A DNA stretch of 64,000 nucleotides from Alteromonas sp. KUL106 (GTDB taxonomy: Bacteria; Pseudomonadota; Gammaproteobacteria; Enterobacterales; Alteromonadaceae), in assembly GCF_009811415.1 (NCBI RefSeq), contig NZ_BLIG01000009.1, positions 1 to 64,000 of the forward strand, given 5' to 3'. Numbering within the stretch: the stretch's first letter is position 1; every line of letters starts with the position of its first letter. Shown in pieces: positions 46,107 to 55,865 of the stretch. The notes under the pieces were generated by a model. It ran no database searches. It was given only the letters and a program-made list of their open reading frames with translations, and was not told the DNA's origin. A program made the translations under genes and the position numbers.

Positions 46107-46410
46107 CGTAATTCCTTGCCCTTCCTCTGATTTTTATTGTCACACCGCTGCACTATTGTAAAAAGCGCCATCACACTGCTTATTATTTCATCTAATTTGT
46201 GCAATTTCGTGGCAACCTGTCCATTATTCGAATATAATATGGGTTTTTGCAACACTGCTGGCAAGCATATCGCGAAATACGCTAAAAATACGCTTCTTAA
46301 ACTCGCCTGAATGGCCAGTTCATCGCTGTATAGCGTCTTGCGATAATAAACCGCTAAAATTGGTTTAATCGTATGCCGCACCCTCCTTACTTAATGCACC
46401 AGGACCCTTA
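46107..46410. other. Divergent intergenic region, prsT-like / deaD
   Basis: A 304-base space without a gene I would support. It must hold promoters for both neighbours. No clear operator or riboswitch is seen. Confidence 0.5.
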
Positions 46411-48246
46411 ATGACAACAACTGTCGACATGACATTTAAAGACCTCAATTTACCAGAACCTATCTTACAAGCCCTCGAAAAAGTTGGCTACGAGAAACCG
46501 TCACCTATACAAGCAGAGAGTATCCCTCTTCTTCTTCAAGGTCACGATTTACTCGGTCAGGCACAGACAGGGACAGGAAAAACCGCTGCGTTTGCCCTGC
46601 CCATGTTGGCAAATATCGATCCTGAGCAACGTAAGCCGCAATTACTGGTATTAGCCCCAACTCGTGAACTAGCTATTCAGGTTGCAGAGGCGTTTCAGGT
46701 TTATGCGAGCTTTAGTCAGAAAATTAAAGTACTTCCCGTATACGGCGGTCAGTCGTACGACAACCAAATTCGTCAGCTTAAACGCGGCGTGCAAGTGGTT
46801 GTTGGTACACCAGGACGTATTATCGACCATATTAAGCGCAAGACATTAGACTTAAGCGAACTTAAGTATCTTGTACTTGACGAAGCGGATGAAATGCTTC
46901 GTATGGGCTTTATTGATGACGTAGAGCTTATTCTGAGCCATGCACCAGAAGAACGCCAGACGGCGCTGTTCTCAGCAACCATGCCTGGCCCAATCAAGAA
47001 AATTACCCAGCGCTACTTGAAAGACCCTAAGCACGTAAAAATTGCGTCTAAGGTAAGCACGGCAAGCACGATTCGCCAGCGATACTGTCAAATCGCGCCT
47101 CATCACAAACTTGAAGCGTTAACCCGTATCATGGAAGTCGAAGTATTCGACGGTATGATTATCTTCGTGCGTACGAAAACCGCTACGGTTGAGTTGGCAG
47201 ACAAACTGTCGGCCCGTGGTTACGATGTCGAGCCGTTAAACGGTGATATACCACAAGCGGCTCGAGAGCGCACGGTTGAGAAGCTTAAACAAGGTCAAAT
47301 TGACATTCTTGTTGCTACTGATGTTGTTGCCCGCGGACTAGACGTTGAACGTGTAAGTCACGTGATTAACTATGATATTCCGTATGATAGTGAATCTTAC
47401 GTACACCGTATCGGCCGTACCGGTCGTGCTGGACGTCAAGGTGACGCCATCTTGTTCATTTCGCACCGTGAAAAGCGCTTGCTATTCTCTATTGAGAAAA
47501 CGACTAAGCAGCCTATTGAAGCAATGCCAATTCCTTCAATTAGCGAAATTAACGAAACACGCCTCAGTCGCTTTAAGCAATCAGTTGCCGAGGCAACGCA
47601 GGACGATGGCATCGAGTCGTTAATGCCAATCGTTGAAATGATTAAAGCAGAAAACGAAGCGTCGCCTGAAGTGTTAATGGCCGCGTTACTTAAGATTGCG
47701 CAGGGCGATGAACCTTTACTCCTTAAAGAAACGGATCGTCCAGACATCAACAGCAAACCTCCTCGCGATAGCCGCGAGAGAAACAGCCGTGATGGTCGTG
47801 ATGGTCGTGATGGTCGTGATGGTCGTGAGAGAAAGCCGAAGGTGCCACGCGGAAACCGCAAGCCAGAAGAAGGTATGCAGCGCTTCCGCATCGAAGTAGG
47901 CCATGTTCACGGTGCGAAGCCGGGGAATATTGTTGGCGCGATTGCGAACGAAGCGAATATCAACTCTAAGCACATCGGTGCTATTGAGATTTATGATAAC
48001 TTCAGTACCGTCGACCTTCCAGAAGGCATGCCTAAAGAGACACGTGATACCCTTTCAGGTACACGAGTAGCTGGTCAGCGTTTAAATATTCGCGAGTGGT
48101 CTGATACGCCTCCACCTAAGCGGGAAGGACGCGGCGAACGTGCCCCTCGTGGCGACCGTCCTCCTCGCGAGAACCGTGATGACCGCCCAAACCGCGGTAA
48201 TCGTGAAGAGCGCGGCAACCGTGAAAGCCGTAAGCGTAAGAACTAA
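46411..48246 (+). CDS. deaD: DEAD-box ATP-dependent RNA helicase (DeaD/CsdA)
   Basis: Cold-shock and ribosome-assembly helicase of 611 residues. Helicase motifs: AQTGTGKT, PTRELA, DEAD, SAT in the first RecA domain; HRIGRTGRAGR in the second. A DbpA/CsdA-type RNA-binding domain follows (about 485-560). Basic Arg-rich tracts flank this domain, including four tandem DGR units encoded by a 9-base repeat at 47791-47826, and an RGD/RGN-rich tail. The deaD assignment fits the length and the C-terminal domain. Confidence 0.94.
   Translation: MTTTVDMTFKDLNLPEPILQALEKVGYEKPSPIQAESIPLLLQGHDLLGQAQTGTGKTAAFALPMLANIDPEQRKPQLLVLAPTRELAIQVAEAFQVYASFSQKIKVLPVYGGQSYDNQIRQLKRGVQVVVGTPGRIIDHIKRKTLDLSELKYLVLDEADEMLRMGFIDDVELILSHAPEERQTALFSATMPGPIKKITQRYLKDPKHVKIASKVSTASTIRQRYCQIAPHHKLEALTRIMEVEVFDGMIIFVRTKTATVELADKLSARGYDVEPLNGDIPQAARERTVEKLKQGQIDILVATDVVARGLDVERVSHVINYDIPYDSESYVHRIGRTGRAGRQGDAILFISHREKRLLFSIEKTTKQPIEAMPIPSISEINETRLSRFKQSVAEATQDDGIESLMPIVEMIKAENEASPEVLMAALLKIAQGDEPLLLKETDRPDINSKPPRDSRERNSRDGRDGRDGRDGRERKPKVPRGNRKPEEGMQRFRIEVGHVHGAKPGNIVGAIANEANINSKHIGAIEIYDNFSTVDLPEGMPKETRDTLSGTRVAGQRLNIREWSDTPPPKREGRGERAPRGDRPPRENRDDRPNRGNREERGNRESRKRKN
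47791..47826 (+). repeat. Four tandem copies of a 9-base unit inside deaD
   Basis: GATGGTCGT occurs four times in a row with no mismatch, encoding (DGR)4. Copy number changes would stay in frame. Confidence 0.95.
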
Positions 48247-48260
48247 ATAGCAACACATGT

Positions 48261-48293
48261 AGCCTTTATATAACCAATCGAAATATAAAGGCT
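48261..48293 (+). terminator. Hairpin after deaD
   Basis: A perfect 11-bp stem, AGCCTTTATAT with ATATAAAGGCT, 14 bases after the stop. It is AT-rich and lacks a long T-run, so it may stabilise the 3' end rather than terminate. Confidence 0.55.
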
Positions 48294-48375
48294 AATTTCG
48301 TTGTTTTCTAAATAAAAAGAATTGGCGCAAAATAGTGTCAGTTCTTTTTTTGTATGTGAAGCTAATAAAACCTTT

Positions 48376-49761
48376 ATGGATTACTTTCCGTTATTCCTAG
48401 ACGCAAGAAAACTCAATGTTCTTATTGTTGGAGCAGGCGAAGTTGCAGCCCGTAAGCTGGAGCTCATTATGAAGACGCCAGCCACGATTACGGTAATTGC
48501 ACCTTGGGTTTGCGATACAGTTAAACTGCTCGCACAGAACGAGAAAGTAAGCCTTATCGAGCGCGAATTTGAAAATAATGACCTTACTGGTAAGGACATG
48601 GTTTTTATCGCAACCGATAAGCCTGACGTTAATCAGCACATTCACGACCTCGCTCGTACCCACAAAGTATTGGTCAATGTGGTAGACAACACGCCACTAT
48701 GTCAGTTCATTACCCCTTCAATTGTTGACCGCTCGCCTATTGTCATTGCGATGAGCAGCGGCGGTGTTGCCCCTGTATTACTGCGATACCTGCGTCAAAA
48801 ATTAGAAACCGTACTGCCGGCCAATTTAAGTCGTCTCGGCGCGTTTTCAGAAAAATTTCGCGATAAAGTGAAGCAAACCCTTAATGGCGTTACTGCACGG
48901 CGTTATTTTTGGGAAGATGTTCTCGACGGTGATATCGCTGAAATGGTAGAAAAAGGCCAAGATCAAAAAGCCGACGACGCCTTTGAGTTAGCGCTTCAGG
49001 CAGCAGCTGAAGACAAAAAAGTAGAAGGTCAAGTCTATCTCGTAGGTGCAGGTCCCGGAGACCCGGATCTACTCACATTTCGTGCACTGCGCTTAATGCA
49101 AAAAGCCGATGTCGTGGTTTACGACCGCTTGGTTTCACCCCAAATTCTTGAACTTGTGCGACGTGATGCTGAGAAAATCTATGTGGGCAAAGCGAAGAGC
49201 AATCATACACTGCCACAGGACGACATCAACCAACTGATGGTTGACGAGGCCAAAAAGGGCAATCGCGTCGTGCGTCTAAAGGGCGGCGACCCGTTTATTT
49301 TTGGTCGTGGTGGAGAAGAAATTCAGACTCTCATTAAACACGGCATTGAATTTCAAGTGGTGCCAGGGATTACCGCAGCAAGCGGCGCATCTAGCTATGC
49401 GGGTATTCCCCTCACCCACAGAGATCACGCCCAGTCCGTGGTGTTTGCTACCGGGCACCTCAAAAATGGTACTATCGACCTTAACTGGTCTGCATTAGCA
49501 CAAAGAAATCAAACCGCAGTGTTCTACATGGGTCTCACCGGCCTACCCATTATTTGTGAAAAGATGATAGAACACGGTTTAGATGCCAGTACCCCCATAG
49601 CGCTTGTGCAATCTGCGACAACTGATAATCAGCGAGTGCTAACAGGTACGCTCGATACTATTGTTGCCAAACAGGAGGAAGCCCAACTTCAGCCCCCGAC
49701 GCTGATTATCGTGGGTAGCGTGGTCAGCCTTCACAACGAACTCAATTGGTATCAGGAATAG
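48376..49761 (+). CDS. cysG: Siroheme synthase (trifunctional CysG)
   Basis: Enzyme of 461 residues making siroheme from uroporphyrinogen III. The N-terminal half is precorrin-2 dehydrogenase/ferrochelatase (NVLIVGAGEVAARKLEL; the MSSGGVAPVL serine loop). The C-terminal half is SUMT (VGAGPGDPDLLTFRALRLMQ, GGDPFIFGRGGEE). The ATG at 48376 gives the E. coli length; a frame to 48322 is unconserved. With cobA at 2609-3580 the window encodes two SUMT domains. This copy can serve sulfite reductase as well. Confidence 0.96.
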   Translation: MDYFPLFLDARKLNVLIVGAGEVAARKLELIMKTPATITVIAPWVCDTVKLLAQNEKVSLIEREFENNDLTGKDMVFIATDKPDVNQHIHDLARTHKVLVNVVDNTPLCQFITPSIVDRSPIVIAMSSGGVAPVLLRYLRQKLETVLPANLSRLGAFSEKFRDKVKQTLNGVTARRYFWEDVLDGDIAEMVEKGQDQKADDAFELALQAAAEDKKVEGQVYLVGAGPGDPDLLTFRALRLMQKADVVVYDRLVSPQILELVRRDAEKIYVGKAKSNHTLPQDDINQLMVDEAKKGNRVVRLKGGDPFIFGRGGEEIQTLIKHGIEFQVVPGITAASGASSYAGIPLTHRDHAQSVVFATGHLKNGTIDLNWSALAQRNQTAVFYMGLTGLPIICEKMIEHGLDASTPIALVQSATTDNQRVLTGTLDTIVAKQEEAQLQPPTLIIVGSVVSLHNELNWYQE

Positions 49762-49899
49762 GAAGTCTGGCGATTCGCCGCTTCTATCGCCTTGTTTTTT
49801 GCATTCAGGTGCGCATACTCAATAGTATCTTCGTTAGAACGAGTAGGCGTACCTCCGGTGGTTTATAACTTTACACTCTCTTTTTTAAGCACTGCTAAA

Positions 49900-50853
49900 A
49901 TGGGTTTAATGGTTAGGTCCTGCTTGATAGTAGCTGGGCTTCTTGTTTCGTGTTTATCACAAGGTGAACAGCTCAAATTCACAAAAACACACACCGATAT
50001 GGGCGTTGCGTTGAGCTACGAATGGCTTGATGGTGACAATGTTCTTCAGTCTATTGCTTTCGAATTAACCAAAGATGCGTTAAACGAAGCCCCTACTCAA
50101 CAAGCAAACTACAAACCTAAAATAGCTCAGCGCTATGTCAGCGTCGCACTTATGGAAGAAGCGAGGAAAATAAACCCTAAGGATGCGCGCGTAAAAATCA
50201 TTCCTAAACGCGAGTCTATTGATATAGAAGTAAAGGGCTCAAACGAAGAGCAGGTCGAGGCAATTCTTCAAAACCTGAAAACCGTTCAGCAGAAAGAATA
50301 TGATAAATATTTACAAACCCATTATTTTACCCGCTTTACTACCCTCTTCAATCAGCAGGCCATAAAACCTGACCATGTAAGATACGCAGCCGAATCAGTG
50401 AAACCTCTGGTAGCCGCATCGCAAGCGTTCTACGAAAAATTAGAATCAGACTCAGATTCAAGAGCTTACTTTTCATTGCTTCTCGGCTGGATACAAAGCA
50501 TTCCCTATGACACGTTAGAAGATAGGGTGGTGAGTAATGGTTCAGGGTATGCGCCCCCCGTAAGTGTCCTCATGCAAAACCTTGGCGATTGTGATAGCAA
50601 AGCCGTACTCGCGTCGTCTATGGTAAGGGCGTTTTTACCTTCAACCAAAATGATAATGGTCTTCCTACCTAACCATGCATTACTTGGCATAGCGCTCACC
50701 CCCATGGTGAATGACAGAACCATTGAACATGATGGCGACACTTTCGTTTTATATGACCCTACCGGGCCAGCACTTATTCCTTTTGGTCAAGTATCTGAAG
50801 ACACGGAGCGCCATATTGTCACCGGTCGCTATCAAGTAGAAATTATGGAGTGA
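49900..50853 (+). CDS. Exported transglutaminase-like protein
   Basis: Protein of about 317 residues. An N-terminal hydrophobic segment (MVRSCLIVAGLLVSCLSQG) acts as signal peptide or, with LVSC, perhaps a lipobox. The C-terminal half carries a transglutaminase-like catalytic triad: Cys in LGDCDSKAVLASS, His in LPNHALLGI and Asp in VLYDPTGPALIP. A coiled-coil segment (EQVEAILQNLKTVQQKEYDKY) precedes it. Start 49900 is chosen for the signal peptide; a frame open to 49792 is unlikely. Substrate unknown. It may be a periplasmic protease-like or cross-linking enzyme. Confidence 0.7.
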   Translation: MGLMVRSCLIVAGLLVSCLSQGEQLKFTKTHTDMGVALSYEWLDGDNVLQSIAFELTKDALNEAPTQQANYKPKIAQRYVSVALMEEARKINPKDARVKIIPKRESIDIEVKGSNEEQVEAILQNLKTVQQKEYDKYLQTHYFTRFTTLFNQQAIKPDHVRYAAESVKPLVAASQAFYEKLESDSDSRAYFSLLLGWIQSIPYDTLEDRVVSNGSGYAPPVSVLMQNLGDCDSKAVLASSMVRAFLPSTKMIMVFLPNHALLGIALTPMVNDRTIEHDGDTFVLYDPTGPALIPFGQVSEDTERHIVTGRYQVEIME

Positions 50854-50912
50854 GTCGGCTGTCTGTCTTGAATGTATAAGCACTCGCGACACACTTCTTA
50901 TCTCGTGAATAG

Positions 50913-50946
50913 ACGAAAAAGCGCCACGGGAGCGTAGCGCTTTCGT
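50913..50946. terminator. Terminator between transglutaminase-like and phoH genes
   Basis: AAAGCGC pairs with GCGCTTT across a 12-base loop, with ACG/CGT extensions. It serves two convergent genes. Confidence 0.6.
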
Positions 50947-50972
50947 AAGGAGAGCTAGAAGCAGAGATAAAC

Positions 50973-52370
50973 TTACAAATTTTCTTCTGCAAAACTCGCA
51001 AGGCGACTTCTTACCACCCCATCAAGGTTAATGGTGGCACTACCGGAGAAATCTTTAAACTTCTCGACCAAGTAGGTAAGCCCCGACGTCACGGCACTGA
51101 GATAATTACTGTCGATCTGCGCCAGGTTCCCCCCCACAATAAGCTTGGTACCTTCTCCACATCGGGTAATGATGGTTTTAAGCTGGGACGCAGTTAGGTT
51201 TTGAGATTCATCTAAAATCACAATGGCATTTTGAATGCTTCGCCCTCGCATAAAGTTCACCGACTTGTACTGAATGTTGGCTTTTTCCATGATGTAATTC
51301 ATAGAGCCTTTCGTGTTTTCGTCGTGCTTGTGAAGCACTTCAAGCGAATCGGTAATTGCCGCCAACCAAGGCAACATTTTTTCTTCCTCCGTGCCCGGTA
51401 AGAAACCAATAGACTCTGCAATTTCCGGCGTACTCCGTGTCACGATAATCTTGTCGTACATATTGCGTTCAACGACCATTTCAAGCGCAGCCGCCAATGC
51501 AAGCAGTGTTTTACCGCTACCGGCAGGTCCTGTAAGAATGACCATATCGATATGGGGGTCAAGTAATGCGTGAAGCGCCATAGCTTGCCCGATATTTTTA
51601 GGTGTAATCCCCCAGGCATGACGCCCCATCAAACGTTCGTAACCTAAATCTAAAACCTCCAAATGATCATCGGTGATATCTTCTACCAGGCCTGCAAACT
51701 GTTTAGTTTCATCAAGCAAAAACTCGTTCACATATGCCTCTGGAAGCATGGATTTGGAAATGGTGTGTATGGTGTCGCGCCCTTCACTGCGGCTATCCAC
51801 ACTTTTCACGCTATCCCAAAAATCACCTTCAAACGTATGAAAGCCCCTGGATAGATACTTAATGTCGGTAATAAGCTGATCGGTTCGATAGTCTTCAACA
51901 TGAGCAAGGCCAGCCCCTTTTGCCTTAAGGCGCATGTTTAAGTCTTTGGTAACCAACACCACTTTTTGCGGCGCGAACGTCTTTTGCAAGTGAAGCGCTA
52001 CGTTAATAATGCGGTTGTCGTTCTCATTGCTGGTGAACACCTGCTGGGCCTCAACCATGTTGAGGTCGGCAAAGATAGATAGGCTACCTGTTGGTGCCGT
52101 TTGACCCGCGCCCAAGCCTTCCATTGATACACCGGCAAGCATATCTTCTGGCGTTGCGTCGTGAAGTAAATCCTCCATTGCCCGAATGGATACCCGTGCA
52201 TCACGCGCTACGTCTTTTTTGCTGTCTTTGATATAGTCGAGCTCTTCCAATACGGTCATTGGAATTACGACATCATGTTCTTTAAAAGAGAGAAAAGCGT
52301 GAGGTTCGTGCAGCAGAATATTGGTATCGAGGACGTAAATCTTTGTATCAGTAGAATTCTTTCTTGGCAT
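50973..52370 (-). CDS. PhoH family ATPase with N-terminal PIN domain (PhoH2)
   Basis: Protein of 465 residues. The PIN ribonuclease-like domain covers about 10-150, starting YVLDTNILLHEP with metal-binding aspartates. The PhoH ATPase domain follows, with TGPAGSGKTLLALAAALE (Walker A) and AIVILDESQNLT (Walker B). PIN-PhoH proteins act as RNA helicases/ribonucleases. The ATG is preceded by GGAG. It is divergent from rapA across a long gap. Confidence 0.92.
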   Translation of the reverse strand: MPRKNSTDTKIYVLDTNILLHEPHAFLSFKEHDVVIPMTVLEELDYIKDSKKDVARDARVSIRAMEDLLHDATPEDMLAGVSMEGLGAGQTAPTGSLSIFADLNMVEAQQVFTSNENDNRIINVALHLQKTFAPQKVVLVTKDLNMRLKAKGAGLAHVEDYRTDQLITDIKYLSRGFHTFEGDFWDSVKSVDSRSEGRDTIHTISKSMLPEAYVNEFLLDETKQFAGLVEDITDDHLEVLDLGYERLMGRHAWGITPKNIGQAMALHALLDPHIDMVILTGPAGSGKTLLALAAALEMVVERNMYDKIIVTRSTPEIAESIGFLPGTEEEKMLPWLAAITDSLEVLHKHDENTKGSMNYIMEKANIQYKSVNFMRGRSIQNAIVILDESQNLTASQLKTIITRCGEGTKLIVGGNLAQIDSNYLSAVTSGLTYLVEKFKDFSGSATINLDGVVRSRLASFAEENL

Positions 52371-52960
52371 CCTTTACTCCAGTAAATAAAGCTAGGTCAT
52401 GTACCGTGTTCATTTATGAACGCGCGCACTAACAAGCTACAGTTACGGTTGTAGGAGAATGCCGCTCGAAACAGGACTTCTTCCCCTACTCGCGTCGACT
52501 GAGAAGCAGTACTACATTTTCTGCCTCCAAGGTTCGTCAATTAAATGAACGACCCCTTAATTCCACCATAATCCAGTTTTTGAGATTTAGCACTGTTTTT
52601 TCTTTTTTATTTTTCGCTAGAGTAAGTAAGAAGCGAAGAACAGTCCTATCACGTTATATGAGACGACACAGCGCTCCAATTCTGCATTAAAGAAGAAACT
52701 GGCATACTTGGTTCGTAACAAATGCTCACACTTTAGCTTCAGTTAGCGCAGTTTTACCTGCCTTTTTAGTGCCCAAATAGGCTAAGGTGTTCTTGTTGAA
52801 GTGGTGAAGATCTGTAGCGCTAGTCTTCTTGTTGGCGTAGTGGCATCAGTACCCAATTCCCCCGCCCAACCTGCAACCGTAAATCAAATGAGCTAGTATT
52901 AATGACTTATCACAACGCAATGCGTACAATACCGCCCCCCGAAAAACAGGTTGGTAATTT
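52371..52960. other. Long intergenic region, phoH2 / rapA
   Basis: 590 bases between divergent genes, the longest non-coding gap in the window. I see no frame with a convincing ribosome site, no repeat copy and no strong hairpin. It may hold an undetected small RNA or long leaders. Confidence 0.5.
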
Positions 52961-55804
52961 ATGAGTTCAGATAGTCAATTTTTAGTTGGTCAGCGCTGGT
53001 TAAGCAATACAGAAATAGAGCTGGGGTTAGGTGTCGTGATCGGTAGCGATTTTCGTTCAGTCGAAGTGTTATATCCAGCCACAGGCGACGCGAGGAAATA
53101 CACGAAGCAAGATGCCCCGCTTACGCGACTTATCTTTGAAATTGGCGAAACGGTAAAAAGCCAAGACGGCTGGGAAATGACCATTACCGAAAAAGAAGAA
53201 AATCAGGGATTATTCATTTATCACGGGCTTCGCGAAGATACGAAAGCGCAAGCGCGATTACCTGAAACTATGCTAGACAGCCACATCCGCTTAAACCAAC
53301 CTGAAAAGCGATTGTTTAGTCAGCAATTAGACAACCCAAAATGGTTCGACTTGCGCGAGCGTGCACTTGATCATCAGTATGACTATCTGCGTTCCAGCAC
53401 TATCGGTCTTGCCGGCGCACGTATTTCGCTTATTCCTCACCAGCTTCACATTGCTTCAGAGGTCGGCGGTAGACACGCACCGCGGGTGTTACTGGCTGAC
53501 GAAGTGGGGCTGGGGAAAACAATTGAGGCGGCACTGATTATCCACCAGCAGCTCAAAACTGGGCGTGCAAGTCGGGTGCTTATACTAGTTCCTGATTCAC
53601 TCGTGCACCAATGGTTAGTAGAAATGCTTCGTCGTGTGAACCTCCCTTTTGCCATATACGATGAAAGTCGATGCGAAGCTATAGAAGAAAGTGAGGCTAA
53701 TGATACTGACGAAATCAACCCGTTTGAAAACGACCAGCTAGTACTTTGCAGTATCGACTTCCTAAGCTCGAATGAAAAGCGCCAGCAGCAAATTCAGGCA
53801 GCAGGTTGGGATTTAATGGTCGTCGATGAAGCCCATCACCTTGCATGGTCAAGTGAAGCGCCATCTGCTGAATACCTGTGCGTTGAAGCACTTGCCAATC
53901 AAACACCTGGCGTATTACTGCTCACCGCTACCCCAGACCAACTTGGCCACGAAAGTCACTTTGCTCGTTTGCGCTTATTAGACCCCGCACGTTTTCACAG
54001 CTACGACGCCTTCTTAGAAGAAGAGTCAAAATACAGCCAACTCGCCGATGCCGTTGCGCCACTGCTCTCAGATGCTGAGCCCGATGATAAGCAGCGCAAT
54101 AAACTAGCCGACTTTGCGCCTGACGTCATGGAGCACGCGGGTGATTTAAGCTCATCAGAAAATCGCCATGCGTTGCTGCACCAATTAATTGACTGTCACG
54201 GTACAGGGCGCATGTTATTTAGAAATCGTCGTGCCAATATCGAAGGATTTCCCGAGCGTAAGTTACACGCATACGAGCTGGCTTTACCTGAGGTTTATTC
54301 AGATGCGGTTAGCGGCGGCGATTTAACCTATTCACTGTATCCTGAGCGTATGGCAAGCGTGGTGAACAGCTGGACTAAACACGACCCTCGTGTTGCGTGG
54401 CTGCTTGATTTCATGCAAAGCGTTAAGCCAGAAAAGATTCTTCTTATTTGCGCAAGCGCCCGGACGGCACAAGAGCTAGGTGAGGTTATTCGCACGCAAA
54501 CCGGTATTCGCCACAGCGTATTCCACGAGGGCATGAGCATAGTTGAACGCGATAAAGCAGCCCATTACTTTGCCGACGAAGAGGACGGCGCACAAATTCT
54601 ACTGTGTAGTGAAATTGGTAGTGAGGGTCGCAATTTCCAGTTTGCTCACCACTTGGTATTGTTCGACTTGCCTATTACGCCAGACCTGCTTGAACAGCGT
54701 ATTGGTCGTCTTGACCGAATTGGCCAGACCCAAACCGTACAAATACATGTGCCGTATTTAGCGAAAACCGCGCAGCACGTATTACTAGATTGGTATCACG
54801 AAGGGCTTAATGCCTTCGAGAAAACCTGCCCTACCGGCTCGGGCGTATTTGACGATGTTAAGCCATTGTTGATCGGCGCGTGCTTACACCCTGACGATGT
54901 GAGCGCACGTGACGAGCTTGTGAACATGAGTGTGACGCTTAATAGCCAACTGGTGGCACAGCTTGAAGCCGGAAGGGATCGTCTTCTGGAGTTAAATGCA
55001 TCTGGCGAAGGACGTGTAGAGCAACTGCTGGAAGACATCATTGCACTAGATACTGAGCAAGAACTCTCACGTTTTATGGGGCGCGTGTTCGATGCTATTG
55101 GTGTTCAACAAGATGAAAAAGGTAATGACTGCTTTATTCTTATGCCAACTGAGTCGATGGTAAGCCAGTTACCGGGCCTAGATCCAGAAGGTATGACCGT
55201 CACCTATAAGCGCCGAGTTGCTACCACGTTAGAGAACGTTCAATTCTTAAGCTGGGACCATCCACTCGTTCATACCGCCATTGACGTCGTACTCACCGAC
55301 GTGCATGGCAAAAGCAGTATGGGCTTTATTGCCGAACCGTCTCTTCCCAAAGGGGCTTACTGGATAGAAGCCTTGTTCGTGCTTCAGGCACAAGCACCGA
55401 AAGCATTACAGCTTGGCCGTTTCTTACCACAAACGCCAGTGCGTGTTTGTTTAGATGCGCAGGGTAACCCGTCAGATTTAAGCTTCGACGTTAAGCGTAA
55501 AATAGGACGCAAAATTTCAGCTCAGCTTTTAAAAGCCTTGCAACAGCCCCTTGAACTAGCCATTGAAAAGACGCGTAAGCTCGCCCACCAGCAAGCAAAT
55601 AAAAAACAACATGACGCATTAAATAACATGCATAAAACGCTCAATGAAGAGATACAGCGCTTGCGCGATCTTCAAAAGCGCAATCCTGCGGTACGTGACA
55701 GCGAAATTGAATTTATTGAGAAGCAAATGAGTGCGCTTGATAAAGTGATTCAAGATGCAGATGTAGAGTTAGACGCGTTGCGTATTGTGGTCAATAACCC
55801 GTAA
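52961..55804 (+). CDS. rapA: RNA polymerase-associated protein RapA
   Basis: SWI2/SNF2-family ATPase of 947 residues that recycles RNA polymerase. N-terminal Tudor-like domains (FLVGQRWLSNTEIELGLGVV) bind the polymerase. Helicase motifs follow: LLADEVGLGKTIEA, VVDEAHHL, and LLCSEIGSEGRNFQ with QRIGRLDRIGQ in the second lobe. The length is close to E. coli RapA (968). It is followed by a RluA-family gene, an order also known in E. coli. Confidence 0.96.
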   Translation: MSSDSQFLVGQRWLSNTEIELGLGVVIGSDFRSVEVLYPATGDARKYTKQDAPLTRLIFEIGETVKSQDGWEMTITEKEENQGLFIYHGLREDTKAQARLPETMLDSHIRLNQPEKRLFSQQLDNPKWFDLRERALDHQYDYLRSSTIGLAGARISLIPHQLHIASEVGGRHAPRVLLADEVGLGKTIEAALIIHQQLKTGRASRVLILVPDSLVHQWLVEMLRRVNLPFAIYDESRCEAIEESEANDTDEINPFENDQLVLCSIDFLSSNEKRQQQIQAAGWDLMVVDEAHHLAWSSEAPSAEYLCVEALANQTPGVLLLTATPDQLGHESHFARLRLLDPARFHSYDAFLEEESKYSQLADAVAPLLSDAEPDDKQRNKLADFAPDVMEHAGDLSSSENRHALLHQLIDCHGTGRMLFRNRRANIEGFPERKLHAYELALPEVYSDAVSGGDLTYSLYPERMASVVNSWTKHDPRVAWLLDFMQSVKPEKILLICASARTAQELGEVIRTQTGIRHSVFHEGMSIVERDKAAHYFADEEDGAQILLCSEIGSEGRNFQFAHHLVLFDLPITPDLLEQRIGRLDRIGQTQTVQIHVPYLAKTAQHVLLDWYHEGLNAFEKTCPTGSGVFDDVKPLLIGACLHPDDVSARDELVNMSVTLNSQLVAQLEAGRDRLLELNASGEGRVEQLLEDIIALDTEQELSRFMGRVFDAIGVQQDEKGNDCFILMPTESMVSQLPGLDPEGMTVTYKRRVATTLENVQFLSWDHPLVHTAIDVVLTDVHGKSSMGFIAEPSLPKGAYWIEALFVLQAQAPKALQLGRFLPQTPVRVCLDAQGNPSDLSFDVKRKIGRKISAQLLKALQQPLELAIEKTRKLAHQQANKKQHDALNNMHKTLNEEIQRLRDLQKRNPAVRDSEIEFIEKQMSALDKVIQDADVELDALRIVVNNP

Positions 55805-55865
55805 AGCACGCATGAGTAATGTAAGCACTCGATGCTTGAGCGACAATTAAAATAACGAGCAAATA

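Noticed and set aside
46103..46381. 92-residue minus-strand frame upstream of the TPR lipoprotein
   Set aside because: No ribosome site, no recognisable features, and it overlaps the start of the lipoprotein gene and the divergent promoter region.
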